DNA of 7,315 nt from an uncultured Clostridia bacterium. Lineage in GTDB: Bacteria > Bacillota > Clostridia > Oscillospirales > Acutalibacteraceae. Under the pieces are notes generated by a model. It did no database searches. It saw only the letters and a list, made by a program, of their open reading frames with translations, and was not told the origin of the DNA. A program made the translations under genes and the position numbers. Shown here in pieces: positions 1 to 7,315 of the stretch. The stretch spans positions 1 through 7,315 of the forward strand of contig CAMHOI010000047.1 in NCBI GenBank assembly GCA_946186725.1, read 5' to 3'. Each line of letters begins with the position of its first letter. Positions within the stretch are counted from its first letter, which is position 1.

Positions 1-223
1 GGGACTCGGTCTGATACTCGACGTGAGCGGTGTTGATGGTGATGCCGCGCTCGCGCTCCTCAGGGGCCTTGTCGATGTTGGCGTAATCGACGAACTCGGC
101 CTCGCCCTTCAGGCCGAGGTACTTGGTGATCGCGGCGGTCAGGGTGGTCTTGCCGTGGTCGACGTGGCCGATGGTGCCGATGTTCACGTGGGGCTTGTTG
201 CGTTCAAACTTAGCTTTTGCCAT
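1..223 (-). CDS. tuf: Elongation factor Tu, N-terminal part (partial)
   Basis: EF-Tu is the cytoplasmic GTPase that brings aminoacyl-tRNA to the ribosomal A site. Only the first 74 residues are present; the gene runs off the left edge, out of a usual length of about 395-400. Seen: the protein begins MAKAKFERNKPHVNIGTIGH, has the P-loop GHVDHGKT at residues 19-26, and the switch I region with RGITI at 59-63, in which T62 is the Mg2+-coordinating threonine of the family. The ATG at 221-223 is chosen because a GGGAGGA ribosome binding site (231-237) lies just upstream and the N-terminus matches the family exactly. It follows fusA after a 113-bp gap, the normal place for tuf in a str cluster, but that gap carries a promoter of its own. 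Family identity is certain; whether a second tuf copy exists elsewhere cannot be seen. Confidence 0.98.
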   Translation of the reverse strand, partial: MAKAKFERNKPHVNIGTIGHVDHGKTTLTAAITKYLGLKGEAEFVDYANIDKAPEERERGITINTAHVEYQTES

Positions 224-281
224 TGTGGTTTCCTCCCTTATCTGACGATAATTCGATCATAGCATTTGATGCTCGTTTACT

Positions 282-309
282 ATTTTACCATAAAACAGTA
301 AAAGTGCAA
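282..309 (-). promoter_or_regulatory. Probable tuf promoter (extended -10)
   Basis: In the AT-rich fusA-tuf gap, reading on the minus strand, TTGCAC (304-309) is separated by 16 bp from TAAAAT (282-287), which matches five of six positions of the sigma-70 -10 consensus. TGG directly precedes the -10 (288-290), giving the TGn extended -10 motif that compensates for a weak -35. Transcription would start near 275, leaving a leader of about 50 nt containing a small hairpin (AGCAT-N3-ATGCT, 261-273). A separate tuf promoter would allow EF-Tu to be made in excess over EF-G, as is common. This is pattern-based; the start site has not been mapped. Confidence 0.6.
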
Positions 310-336
310 GTATTATTTTTCGCGCCGTTGGCGGTC

Positions 337-2418
337 TTATTCGGCCTTGGCGCGGGTGGAGATGATCTTCTCCGCGATGGACTTGGGCACTTCCTTGTAG
401 CCGTCGGGCTCCATGACGTACTGGCCGCGGCCCTGCGTCTTGGAGCGCAGATCGGTGGCGTAGCCGAACATGTCGCCCAGCGGGACGCGCGCATTGATCT
501 GCTTGACGCCCGAGCGATCCTCGAAGCCCTGGATCTCGCCGCGGCGGGCGTTCAGGTCGCCGATGACGTCGCCCATGTACTCCTCAGGCACGGTGACGCT
601 GACCTTCATGATGGGCTCAAGCAGGACGGGATCCGCCTTTCGGCAGGCCTCCTTGAAGGCCATGGAGCCGGCGATCTTGAAGGCCATTTCCGAAGAGTCG
701 ACCTCGTGATACGAACCGTCGTAGAGGGTGACCTTGACGTCGACGACGGGGTAGCCCGCCAGCACGCCGGCCTGCATCGCGCCCTGGATACCGGCATCGA
801 CCGGGGCGATGAACTCCTTGGGGATGGAGCCGCCGGTGACGGCGTTGATGAACTCGTACCCCTTACCCGACTCGTTGGGCTCGACGATGATCTTGACGTG
901 GCCGTACTGGCCCGAGCCGCCCGACTGGCGCTTGTACTTGCACTCGTGGTCGACCTTCTTGCGGATGCTCTCCTTGTAGGCGACCTGAGGCGCGCCGACG
1001 TTGGCCTCCACCTTGAACTCGCGCAGCAGACGGTCGACGATGATCTCCAGATGGAGCTCACCCATACCGGCGATGATGGTCTGGCCGGTCTCCTCGTCGG
1101 TGTAGCACTTGAAGGTGGGGTCTTCCTCGGCCAGCTTGGCCAGGGCGATGCCCATCTTCTCCTGGCCGGCCTTGGTCTTGGGCTCGATGGCCACGCGGAT
1201 GACCGGCTCGGGGAAGTTCATGGACTCCAGGATGATGGGGTGGCGCTCGTCGCAGAGGGTGTCGCCGGTGGTGGTGTTCTTGAGACCGACGGCGGCGGCG
1301 ATATCGCCGGCGTAGCAGGTCTCCAGATCCTCACGGTGGTTGGCGTGCATCTGCAGGATGCGGCCCATGCGCTCCTTATTGTCCTTGCAGGAATTGTAGA
1401 CGCCGGCGCCCGCGTCGACGGTGCCGGAATAGACGCGGAAGAAGCAGATCTTGCCCACGAAGGGGTCGGTCGCGATCTTGAACGCCAGAGCCGAGAAGGG
1501 CTCGGTGTCCGAGGAATGGCGGGCTTCCTCCTCGCCGGTGCGGGGATTGACGCCGCGGATGGACTCCACGTCCGTCGGAGCGGGCATGAAATCCACGATG
1601 GCGTCCAGCAGGGGCTGCACGCCCTTGTTGCGGTAGGACGTGCCGCAGCAGATGGGGACCATCTCGTTGGCGATGGTGGCCTTGCGGATGACCTTCTTGA
1701 TCTGCTCGACGCTGGGCTCCTCGCCCTCAAAGTACTTCTCCATCAGCTCCTCGTCCTGCTCGACGACGCTCTCGATGAGCTGCTGACGGTACTTCTGCGC
1801 CAGCTCCTTCATGTCCTCGGGGATCTCCTCCCGGCGGACGTCCTTGCCCAGGTCGTCGTAGTAGACCTCCGCGTCCATCTCGATCAGGTCGACGATGCCG
1901 CGGAAGGTGTCCTCCACGCCGATGGGGAGCTGGATGGGAACGGCGTTGCAATGGAACCGCTCCTTGATCATATCCAGCACGCGATAGAAGTCGGCGCCCA
2001 TGATGTCCATCTTGTTGACGTAGATCATGCGGGGGACTTTATACTCGTCCGCCTGGCGCCAGACGGTCTCCGACTGGGGCTCGACGCCGCCCTTGGCGCA
2101 CAGGACGGTCACGGAGCCGTCGAGCACGCGCAGAGAACGCTGGACCTCAACGGTGAAGTCCACGTGTCCGGGGGTGTCGATGATGTTGATACGATGGTCC
2201 TTCCAGAAACAGGTGGTAGCGGCGGAGGTGATGGTGATACCACGCTCCTGCTCCTGCTCCATCCAGTCCATGGTCGACGCGCCGTCGTGCGTTTCGCCCA
2301 TCTTACGGTTGACGCCCGTATAGAACAGGATACGCTCGGTGGTGGTGGTCTTACCCGCGTCGATATGGGCCATGATACCAATGTTTCTGGTCATTTCCAG
2401 AGAAACTTTTCTTGGCAT
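337..2418 (-). CDS. fusA: Elongation factor G (EF-G), complete
   Basis: EF-G is the GTPase that drives translocation of tRNA and mRNA after peptide bond formation and, with ribosome recycling factor, helps split ribosomes. The 693 residues match the usual length. Seen in order: P-loop AHIDAGKT (17-24), RGITI in switch I (59-63), DTPGH (81-85), NKMD (135-138), and a G5-like CGTS (258-261) ending the G domain. Later come the domain III segment GMGELHLEII and the domain IV stretch SGGSGQYGHV, then the usual AGYPVVDV and DSSEMAF segments. ATG at 2416-2418 is supported by a TGGAGGT ribosome binding site (2424-2430) five bases upstream and by the canonical MPRKVSLE start. It lies 56 bp after rpsG and 113 bp before tuf, so the classical rpsL-rpsG-fusA-tuf order holds. 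Nothing suggests truncation or the divergent EF-G2 type. Confidence 0.98.
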   Translation of the reverse strand: MPRKVSLEMTRNIGIMAHIDAGKTTTTERILFYTGVNRKMGETHDGASTMDWMEQEQERGITITSAATTCFWKDHRINIIDTPGHVDFTVEVQRSLRVLDGSVTVLCAKGGVEPQSETVWRQADEYKVPRMIYVNKMDIMGADFYRVLDMIKERFHCNAVPIQLPIGVEDTFRGIVDLIEMDAEVYYDDLGKDVRREEIPEDMKELAQKYRQQLIESVVEQDEELMEKYFEGEEPSVEQIKKVIRKATIANEMVPICCGTSYRNKGVQPLLDAIVDFMPAPTDVESIRGVNPRTGEEEARHSSDTEPFSALAFKIATDPFVGKICFFRVYSGTVDAGAGVYNSCKDNKERMGRILQMHANHREDLETCYAGDIAAAVGLKNTTTGDTLCDERHPIILESMNFPEPVIRVAIEPKTKAGQEKMGIALAKLAEEDPTFKCYTDEETGQTIIAGMGELHLEIIVDRLLREFKVEANVGAPQVAYKESIRKKVDHECKYKRQSGGSGQYGHVKIIVEPNESGKGYEFINAVTGGSIPKEFIAPVDAGIQGAMQAGVLAGYPVVDVKVTLYDGSYHEVDSSEMAFKIAGSMAFKEACRKADPVLLEPIMKVSVTVPEEYMGDVIGDLNARRGEIQGFEDRSGVKQINARVPLGDMFGYATDLRSKTQGRGQYVMEPDGYKEVPKSIAEKIISTRAKAE

Positions 2419-2437
2419 TGGTTACCTCCATAATCAT

Positions 2438-2488
2438 GCCGCTTGCACTGGAAGCGGCGGACATGCGCGGGTGATTACCAGCGGTAAT
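2438..2488 (-). promoter_or_regulatory. Two hairpins in the rpsG-fusA junction
   Basis: Two perfect inverted repeats sit in and around the 56-bp gap. One is ATTACC-N3-GGTAAT (2474-2488), which includes the rpsG stop codon. The other is a 7-bp stem, GCCGCTT and AAGCGGC with a 7-nt loop (2438-2458), ending eight bases before the fusA ribosome binding site. Neither is followed by a U-run in the mRNA direction, so they are not intrinsic terminators. Their role, for example mRNA processing, stability or control of fusA translation, is inference only. Confidence 0.45.
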
Positions 2489-2945
2489 GCGCGAACGCCT
2501 TGTTCGCTTCCGCCATGCGATGGGTCTCGTCGCGCTTCTTGGCGGCGCCGCCCAGTCCGTTGACGGCGTCCATGATCTCACCGGCCAGACGCTCCTTCAT
2601 CGTTCTCTCGGAACGGGCACGGCTGTAGGTGGTGATCCAGCGCAGGCCCAGCGTCTGACGACGCTCGGGACGCACCTCCATGGGCACCTGATAGGTCGAG
2701 CCGCCGACACGGCGGGCCTTGACCTCGAGCTGGGGCATGACGTTCTCCATGGCCGCTTCAAACACTTCCAGGGGTTCCTTCCCCGTCTTCTCCTCGATGA
2801 TGCGGAACGCATCGTAAACGATCTTCTGCGCAACGCCCTTCTTGCCGTCGAGCATCACGTTGTTGATCAGACGGGTCACGAGTTTGGAATTGTAAAGCGG
2901 ATCAGGCAAAACATCGCGCTTGGCGATAAAGCCTCTTCTTGGCAT
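2475..2945 (-). CDS. rpsG: 30S ribosomal protein S7, complete
   Basis: S7 is a primary binder of the 3' major domain of 16S rRNA, nucleates assembly of the 30S head and lies near the E-site tRNA and mRNA exit. The protein has 156 residues, the usual bacterial length, beginning MPRRGFIAKRDVLPDP and ending AFAHYRW. The stretch RRVGGSTYQVPMEVRPERR is the family's signature beta-hairpin region. The ATG at 2943-2945 is preferred over an in-frame GTG six codons upstream (2961-2963), because the AAGGAGG ribosome binding site (2954-2960) falls between the two, correctly spaced for the ATG, and homologues begin MPRRG. It lies between rpsL and fusA. The 131-bp gap before it is longer than expected for tightly coupled ribosomal protein genes and contains inverted repeats and a weak promoter-like pair. 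Confidence 0.98.
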   Translation of the reverse strand: MPRRGFIAKRDVLPDPLYNSKLVTRLINNVMLDGKKGVAQKIVYDAFRIIEEKTGKEPLEVFEAAMENVMPQLEVKARRVGGSTYQVPMEVRPERRQTLGLRWITTYSRARSERTMKERLAGEIMDAVNGLGGAAKKRDETHRMAEANKAFAHYRW

Positions 2946-2965
2946 TTCGCTTCCCTCCTTCACAG

Positions 2966-2998
2966 AATGATATCATTGGTACTCGAATCCAAAATGAT
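2966..2998 (-). promoter_or_regulatory. Palindrome and hairpin just before the rpsG ribosome binding site
   Basis: AATGATATCATT at 2966-2977 is a perfect 12-bp palindrome. Its right half (ATCATT, 2972-2977) can instead pair with a second AATGAT at 2993-2998, with GG (2978-2979) and CC (2989-2990) extending the stem past a two-base bulge. The element ends six bases from the AAGGAGG site of rpsG (2954-2960). It could modulate S7 translation or bind a protein; both are inference. There is no U-run, so it is not a terminator. Confidence 0.4.
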
Positions 2999-3024
2999 CC
3001 GTGGCCAAGCAAAGGCGCAATACA

Positions 3025-3054
3025 TTTATATAACGCCGCTGCTTGATCCTTCAA
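3025..3054 (-). promoter_or_regulatory. Weak candidate promoter before rpsG
   Basis: On the minus strand TTGAAG (3049-3054, four of six consensus positions) is followed by TATAAA (3025-3030, five of six) at 18 bp, or by TATATA (3027-3032) at 16 bp. No TGn extension is seen. The -35 part is also inside a hairpin (3038-3060), so this stretch may act at the RNA level instead. If active it would give extra rpsG-fusA transcript. I consider it possible but not established. Confidence 0.25.
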
Positions 3055-3078
3055 GTCAGCAGAAAAAACGCTTGACTT
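3038..3078 (-). promoter_or_regulatory. Competing hairpins after rpsL
   Basis: Downstream of the rpsL stop codon, CTTGA (3042-3046) pairs with TCAAG (3051-3055) around a 4-nt loop, and GCTG (3038-3041) with CAGC (3057-3060) extends it to nine pairs with one bulged base. The same middle segment (AAGTCA, 3053-3058) is also perfectly complementary to TGACTT (3073-3078) overlapping the rpsL stop. The two pairings exclude each other. In E. coli, S7 represses its operon by binding the rpsL-rpsG intercistronic RNA; a similar role here is only an inference. Confidence 0.4.
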
Positions 3079-3496
3079 ACTTGGAGCCCTTGGGCCGCTT
3101 GGCACCGTACTTGGAACGGGCCTGCATCCGGTTGGCAACGCCTTGGGTATCAAGGGTGCCGCGGATGATGTGGTAACGCACACCGGGCAGGTCCTTGACA
3201 CGGCCGCCGCGGATGAGAACGACGCTGTGCTCCTGCAGATTGTGCCCTTCGCCGGGGATATAAGAGGTGACCTCGATCCCGTTGGACAGACGCACCCTCG
3301 CGATCTTACGCAGCGCGGAGTTCGGCTTCTTGGGGGTGAAGGTCGTGACCTTGGTGCACACGCCGCGCTTCTGGGGCGAGCACTGATCGTTGAGCACCTG
3401 CTTCTTGGTGTTCAGACTCTTGAGCAGCGCGGGCGCCGTCGGCTTGCGGAGCTGGGTCTCTCTTCCCTTGCGGACGAGCTGGTTAAATGTAGGCAT
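3077..3496 (-). CDS. rpsL: 30S ribosomal protein S12, complete
   Basis: S12 sits at the decoding centre of the 30S subunit, contributes to codon-anticodon proofreading and is the classical streptomycin-resistance target. The 139 residues start MPTFNQLVRKGRETQ and carry PQKRGVCTKV, TPKKPNSALRK, GEGHNLQEHSVVLIRGGRVKDLPGVRYH and end KRPKGSK. A roughly 13-residue addition around residues 23-38, relative to E. coli, is typical of Firmicutes S12. Lysines 56 and 101 correspond to E. coli K43 and K88 (counting Met), so the usual streptomycin-resistance positions are wild type; D102 is the residue that RimO methylthiolates in species that have that enzyme. ATG at 3494-3496 follows AGGAGG (3503-3508) by six bases; an in-frame ATG at 3551-3553 has no ribosome binding site and lies in a hairpin. 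It is the first gene of the str unit and diverges from the aquaporin gene. Confidence 0.98.
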   Translation of the reverse strand: MPTFNQLVRKGRETQLRKPTAPALLKSLNTKKQVLNDQCSPQKRGVCTKVTTFTPKKPNSALRKIARVRLSNGIEVTSYIPGEGHNLQEHSVVLIRGGRVKDLPGVRYHIIRGTLDTQGVANRMQARSKYGAKRPKGSK

Positions 3497-3520
3497 AAGT
3501 TTCCTCCTCTCTCGATTTCT

Positions 3521-3562
3521 CGGCGGGGGTGACCGCCGGGTGCATTTGGGCATAATATGCCC
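3521..3562 (-). promoter_or_regulatory. rpsL 5' leader with two tandem hairpins
   Basis: Between the predicted rpsL transcript start (about 3568) and the ribosome binding site (3503-3508) are two perfect inverted repeats. GGGCAT-N3-ATGCCC spans 3548-3562 and is flanked by TGCA on both sides (3541-3544 and 3564-3567), which may form an outer stem. CGGCGG-N6-CCGCCG spans 3521-3538. Neither is followed by U residues. Such a structured leader before the first gene of a ribosomal protein operon suggests autogenous control or transcript protection. I do not recognise it as one of the known ribosomal protein leader families. Confidence 0.5.
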
Positions 3563-3574
3563 GTGCAGTTAATC

Positions 3575-3604
3575 ATGTTACCACGGCAAGTCCCCTTTTG
3601 TCAA
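3575..3604 (-). promoter_or_regulatory. Probable promoter of the str genes (rpsL onward)
   Basis: A perfect -35 TTGACA (3599-3604, minus strand) is followed after 18 bp by TAACAT (3575-3580, four of six consensus positions), directly preceded by TGG (3581-3583), an extended -10. Upstream on the same strand are A-runs (3609-3623 region) that could serve as an UP element, as in other ribosomal protein promoters. The predicted start is near 3568, giving a leader of about 70 nt. This promoter is needed because rpoC transcription is blocked by a terminator and an opposing gene. Confidence 0.7.
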
Positions 3605-3629
3605 GAGGTTTTTTGCTGTTTTTCCCACA

Positions 3630-3656
3630 CCGGGCGGGCGGTTTTCCTCCCGGGCG
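3630..3656. repeat. CCGGGCG direct repeat between divergent promoters
   Basis: CCGGGCG occurs at 3630-3636 and again at 3650-3656, start to start 20 bp apart, close to two helical turns. A further overlapping CGGGCG is at 3635-3640. CCGGG (3630-3634) and CCCGG (3649-3653) also form an inverted repeat. The site is located between the rpsL and aquaporin -35 elements, where a shared regulator could bind. In such a GC-rich genome a chance origin is possible. Confidence 0.3.
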
Positions 3657-3666
3657 AAAAAAGAGA

Positions 3667-3689
3667 CGCGCGGTTGCATTTTCCGCGCG
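3667..3689 (+). promoter_or_regulatory. Operator-like dyad over the aquaporin -35
   Basis: CGCGCGG (3667-3673) and CCGCGCG (3683-3689) are perfect inverted repeats separated by nine bases, and the -35 element TTGCAT (3674-3679) is located inside the spacer. The arrangement is what a repressor operator blocking sigma-factor contact would look like. No regulator gene is in the window, so the binding protein is unknown. Confidence 0.45.
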
Positions 3690-3702
3690 CCGGTGGTATA
3701 CT
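3674..3702 (+). promoter_or_regulatory. Probable aquaporin promoter (extended -10)
   Basis: TTGCAT (3674-3679) and TATACT (3697-3702, five of six consensus positions) are separated by the optimal 17 bp, and TGG (3694-3696) gives an extended -10. The predicted start is about 3709-3710, leaving a leader of roughly 42 nt before the ATG. It is divergent from the rpsL promoter, with about 70 bp between the two -35 elements. Confidence 0.7.
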
Positions 3703-3709
3703 ACCCATA

Positions 3710-3725
3710 GGGGCGTTCCCGCCCC
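3710..3725 (+). promoter_or_regulatory. GC hairpin at the aquaporin transcript start
   Basis: GGGGCG (3710-3715) and CGCCCC (3720-3725) form a perfect 6-bp stem with a TTCC loop, beginning at the predicted first transcribed base. A stem at the extreme 5' end can protect an mRNA from decay; alternatively the DNA dyad could be an operator. It ends 11 bases before the ribosome binding site AAGGAGG (3737-3743) and so leaves that site free. Confidence 0.45.
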
Positions 3726-3751
3726 AACCACAAGATAAGGAGGAATCATCG

Positions 3752-4450
3752 ATGAGAAAGTACATTGCGGAATTCATCGGCACCTGCGTCCTGGTCACCA
3801 TGGGCTGCGGCACGGCCATGCTGGTCGGCTGCAACGCCGGGCAGGGCACGGGCTATCTGCTGACGGCGCTGGCCTTCGGGCTGGTCATCGTGGGCATGGC
3901 CTACTGCGTGGGCAACATTTCGGGCTGCCATATCAACCCGGCGGTCTCCCTGGGCGTGCTGCTCTCGGGCGGCATGAAGATCGGAGAGTTCTGCGGCTAC
4001 GTCGTGGCGCAGTGCCTGGGCGCCTTCGCCGGCGCCGAGCTGCTCAACGCCATCTTCACCCTCGGCGGCGTCAAGGACGCGACGGGCGGCTTCGGCTCCA
4101 ACGGGCTGGCCGGCGTCGGCGGGAGCATCTGGGCCGGCCTGATCGTGGAGTGCGTGCTGACCTTCATCTTCGTGCTGACCATTCTGGGCGTCACGTCCAA
4201 GAAGGCGGGCCACGGCTCCTTCGGCGGCCTCATCATCGGTCTGACCCTGACCCTCGTCCACATCCTGGGCATCGGTCTGACGGGCACCTCGGTCAACCCC
4301 GCCCGCAGTCTCGGCCCGGCGCTGACCGCGCTGATCTCCGGCAACAGCGCCCCCATCGGAGAAATGTGGATCTTCGTCGTCGGCCCCTTCGCGGGTGCCG
4401 CGATCGCCGCGCTGGTCTACAAGCTCCTGGAGGGCAAGAAGGAAGCGTAA
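3752..4450 (+). CDS. Aquaporin, AqpZ-type water channel (MIP family)
   Basis: This is an inner-membrane channel for rapid water flow, complete at 232 residues, the normal bacterial aquaporin length. Seen: both pore signatures, SGCHINPAV (NPA at 62-64) and TSVNPARS (NPA at 182-184), and six hydrophobic helices in two inverted halves. The narrow filter residues aligned to E. coli AqpZ are F42, H170, T179 and R185, the water-selective Phe-His-Thr-Arg set, which argues against a glycerol facilitator (GlpF). Eight cysteines are present; C59 is three residues before the first NPA. The ATG at 3752-3754 follows AAGGAGG (3737-3743) by eight bases and gives the family start MRKYIAEFIGT; the reading frame open further upstream lacks a ribosome binding site. 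It is a single-gene unit with its own promoter and terminator, inserted backwards between rpoC and rpsL. Codon choice looks like its neighbours. I leave the gene symbol blank because aqpZ orthology was not tested. Confidence 0.93.
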   Translation: MRKYIAEFIGTCVLVTMGCGTAMLVGCNAGQGTGYLLTALAFGLVIVGMAYCVGNISGCHINPAVSLGVLLSGGMKIGEFCGYVVAQCLGAFAGAELLNAIFTLGGVKDATGGFGSNGLAGVGGSIWAGLIVECVLTFIFVLTILGVTSKKAGHGSFGGLIIGLTLTLVHILGIGLTGTSVNPARSLGPALTALISGNSAPIGEMWIFVVGPFAGAAIAALVYKLLEGKKEA

Positions 4451-4465
4451 GCGTCCGTCTGAGTC

Positions 4466-4503
4466 AAAAAAATCGCCTCTCCGCACGGAGAGGCGATTTT
4501 TTT
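4466..4503. terminator. Bidirectional Rho-independent terminator (aquaporin / rpoC)
   Basis: Two perfect 18-base arms face each other around a CA centre: seven A, then TCGCCTCTCCG, CA, CGGAGAGGCGA, then seven T. Read in either direction it gives a ten-pair GC-rich stem (4473-4482 with 4487-4496), a GCAC-type tetraloop on the plus strand and a U7 tail. It starts 15 bases after the aquaporin stop codon and 5 bases after the rpoC stop, so a single element ends both convergent transcripts. Confidence 0.95.
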
Positions 4504-4508
4504 GTGGT

Positions 4509-7315
<2,807 letters not shown>

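Noticed and set aside
321..336. GC-rich inverted repeat (CGCC-N3-GGCG) right after the fusA stop as a terminator before tuf.
   Set aside because: The stem is only four pairs and is followed by A-rich, not U-rich, RNA in the direction of transcription.
217..2433. A 738-codon open frame on the plus strand covering the whole of fusA.
   Set aside because: It is exactly antisense to a conserved gene, has no ribosome binding site, and its Asp/Leu/Val/Gly-rich, low-complexity product is what the complement of G/C-ending codons gives. No family is recognisable.
3062..3067. Six T on the minus strand after the rpsL stop, as a possible terminator or attenuator.
   Set aside because: No adequate GC-rich stem directly precedes the T-run; only a 4-bp stem with a two-base loop can be drawn.
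2487..3532. Plus-strand open frames antisense to rpsG and rpsL (229 and 129 codons).
   Set aside because: They are shadows of conserved ribosomal protein genes in a GC-rich genome, without ribosome binding sites or recognisable domains.
3497..3553. An in-frame upstream ATG that would add 19 residues to S12 (MPKCTRRSPPP...).
   Set aside because: The upstream ATG lies inside a hairpin, lacks a ribosome binding site, and S12 proteins begin at the MPTFNQL methionine, which has a perfect AGGAGG six bases before it.
3557..3751. A 65-residue N-terminal extension of the aquaporin.
   Set aside because: It would run through the predicted promoter and ribosome binding site; the family begins at MRKYIAEFIG.

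Overview
The window is a GC-rich stretch of a low-rank Firmicutes chromosome, most likely a Clostridia/Oscillospirales (Ruminococcaceae-type) gut anaerobe. This rests on several things seen in the sequence: the Firmicutes-type long S12 (139 residues, about 13 more than E. coli between the N-terminus and the PQKRGVC motif), a beta' subunit with no large insertion in the trigger loop, AGGAGG-type ribosome binding sites before the genes, and strong G/C preference at third codon positions. The exact genus cannot be read from this window.

Layout. Almost everything is on the minus strand and transcription runs from high to low coordinates. From the right edge: rpoC (RNA polymerase beta', 5' end outside the window), a perfect bidirectional intrinsic terminator, then one plus-strand gene for an AqpZ-type water channel, a 255-bp divergent control region, and then the str cluster rpsL (S12), rpsG (S7), fusA (EF-G) and the first 74 codons of tuf (EF-Tu). 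The left edge cuts tuf.

How it works together. rpoC, rpsL, rpsG, fusA and tuf are core transcription/translation genes. In Bacillus-like Firmicutes they usually read as rpoB-rpoC-(L7Ae-family gene)-rpsL-rpsG-fusA-tuf on one strand. Here the link between rpoC and rpsL is broken. A membrane water channel sits in the gap in the opposite direction, converging on rpoC and diverging from rpsL, and no L7Ae-family gene is present in the gap. The str genes appear to have acquired their own start signal: a perfect TTGACA -35 with an extended -10, followed by a leader with two tandem hairpins. Another extended -10 promoter lies directly before tuf.

The non-coding parts carry most of the interest. The divergent region holds two promoters, a 7-bp dyad exactly flanking the aquaporin -35 element, a 6-bp GC hairpin at the predicted aquaporin transcript start, and two hairpins in the rpsL leader. 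The rpsL-rpsG gap (131 bp) and the rpsG-fusA gap (56 bp) also contain inverted repeats near ribosome binding sites. The protein-coding genes themselves look intact and conventional; I saw no mobile element, CRISPR, tRNA or rRNA gene, and no evidence of an undescribed multi-gene system.
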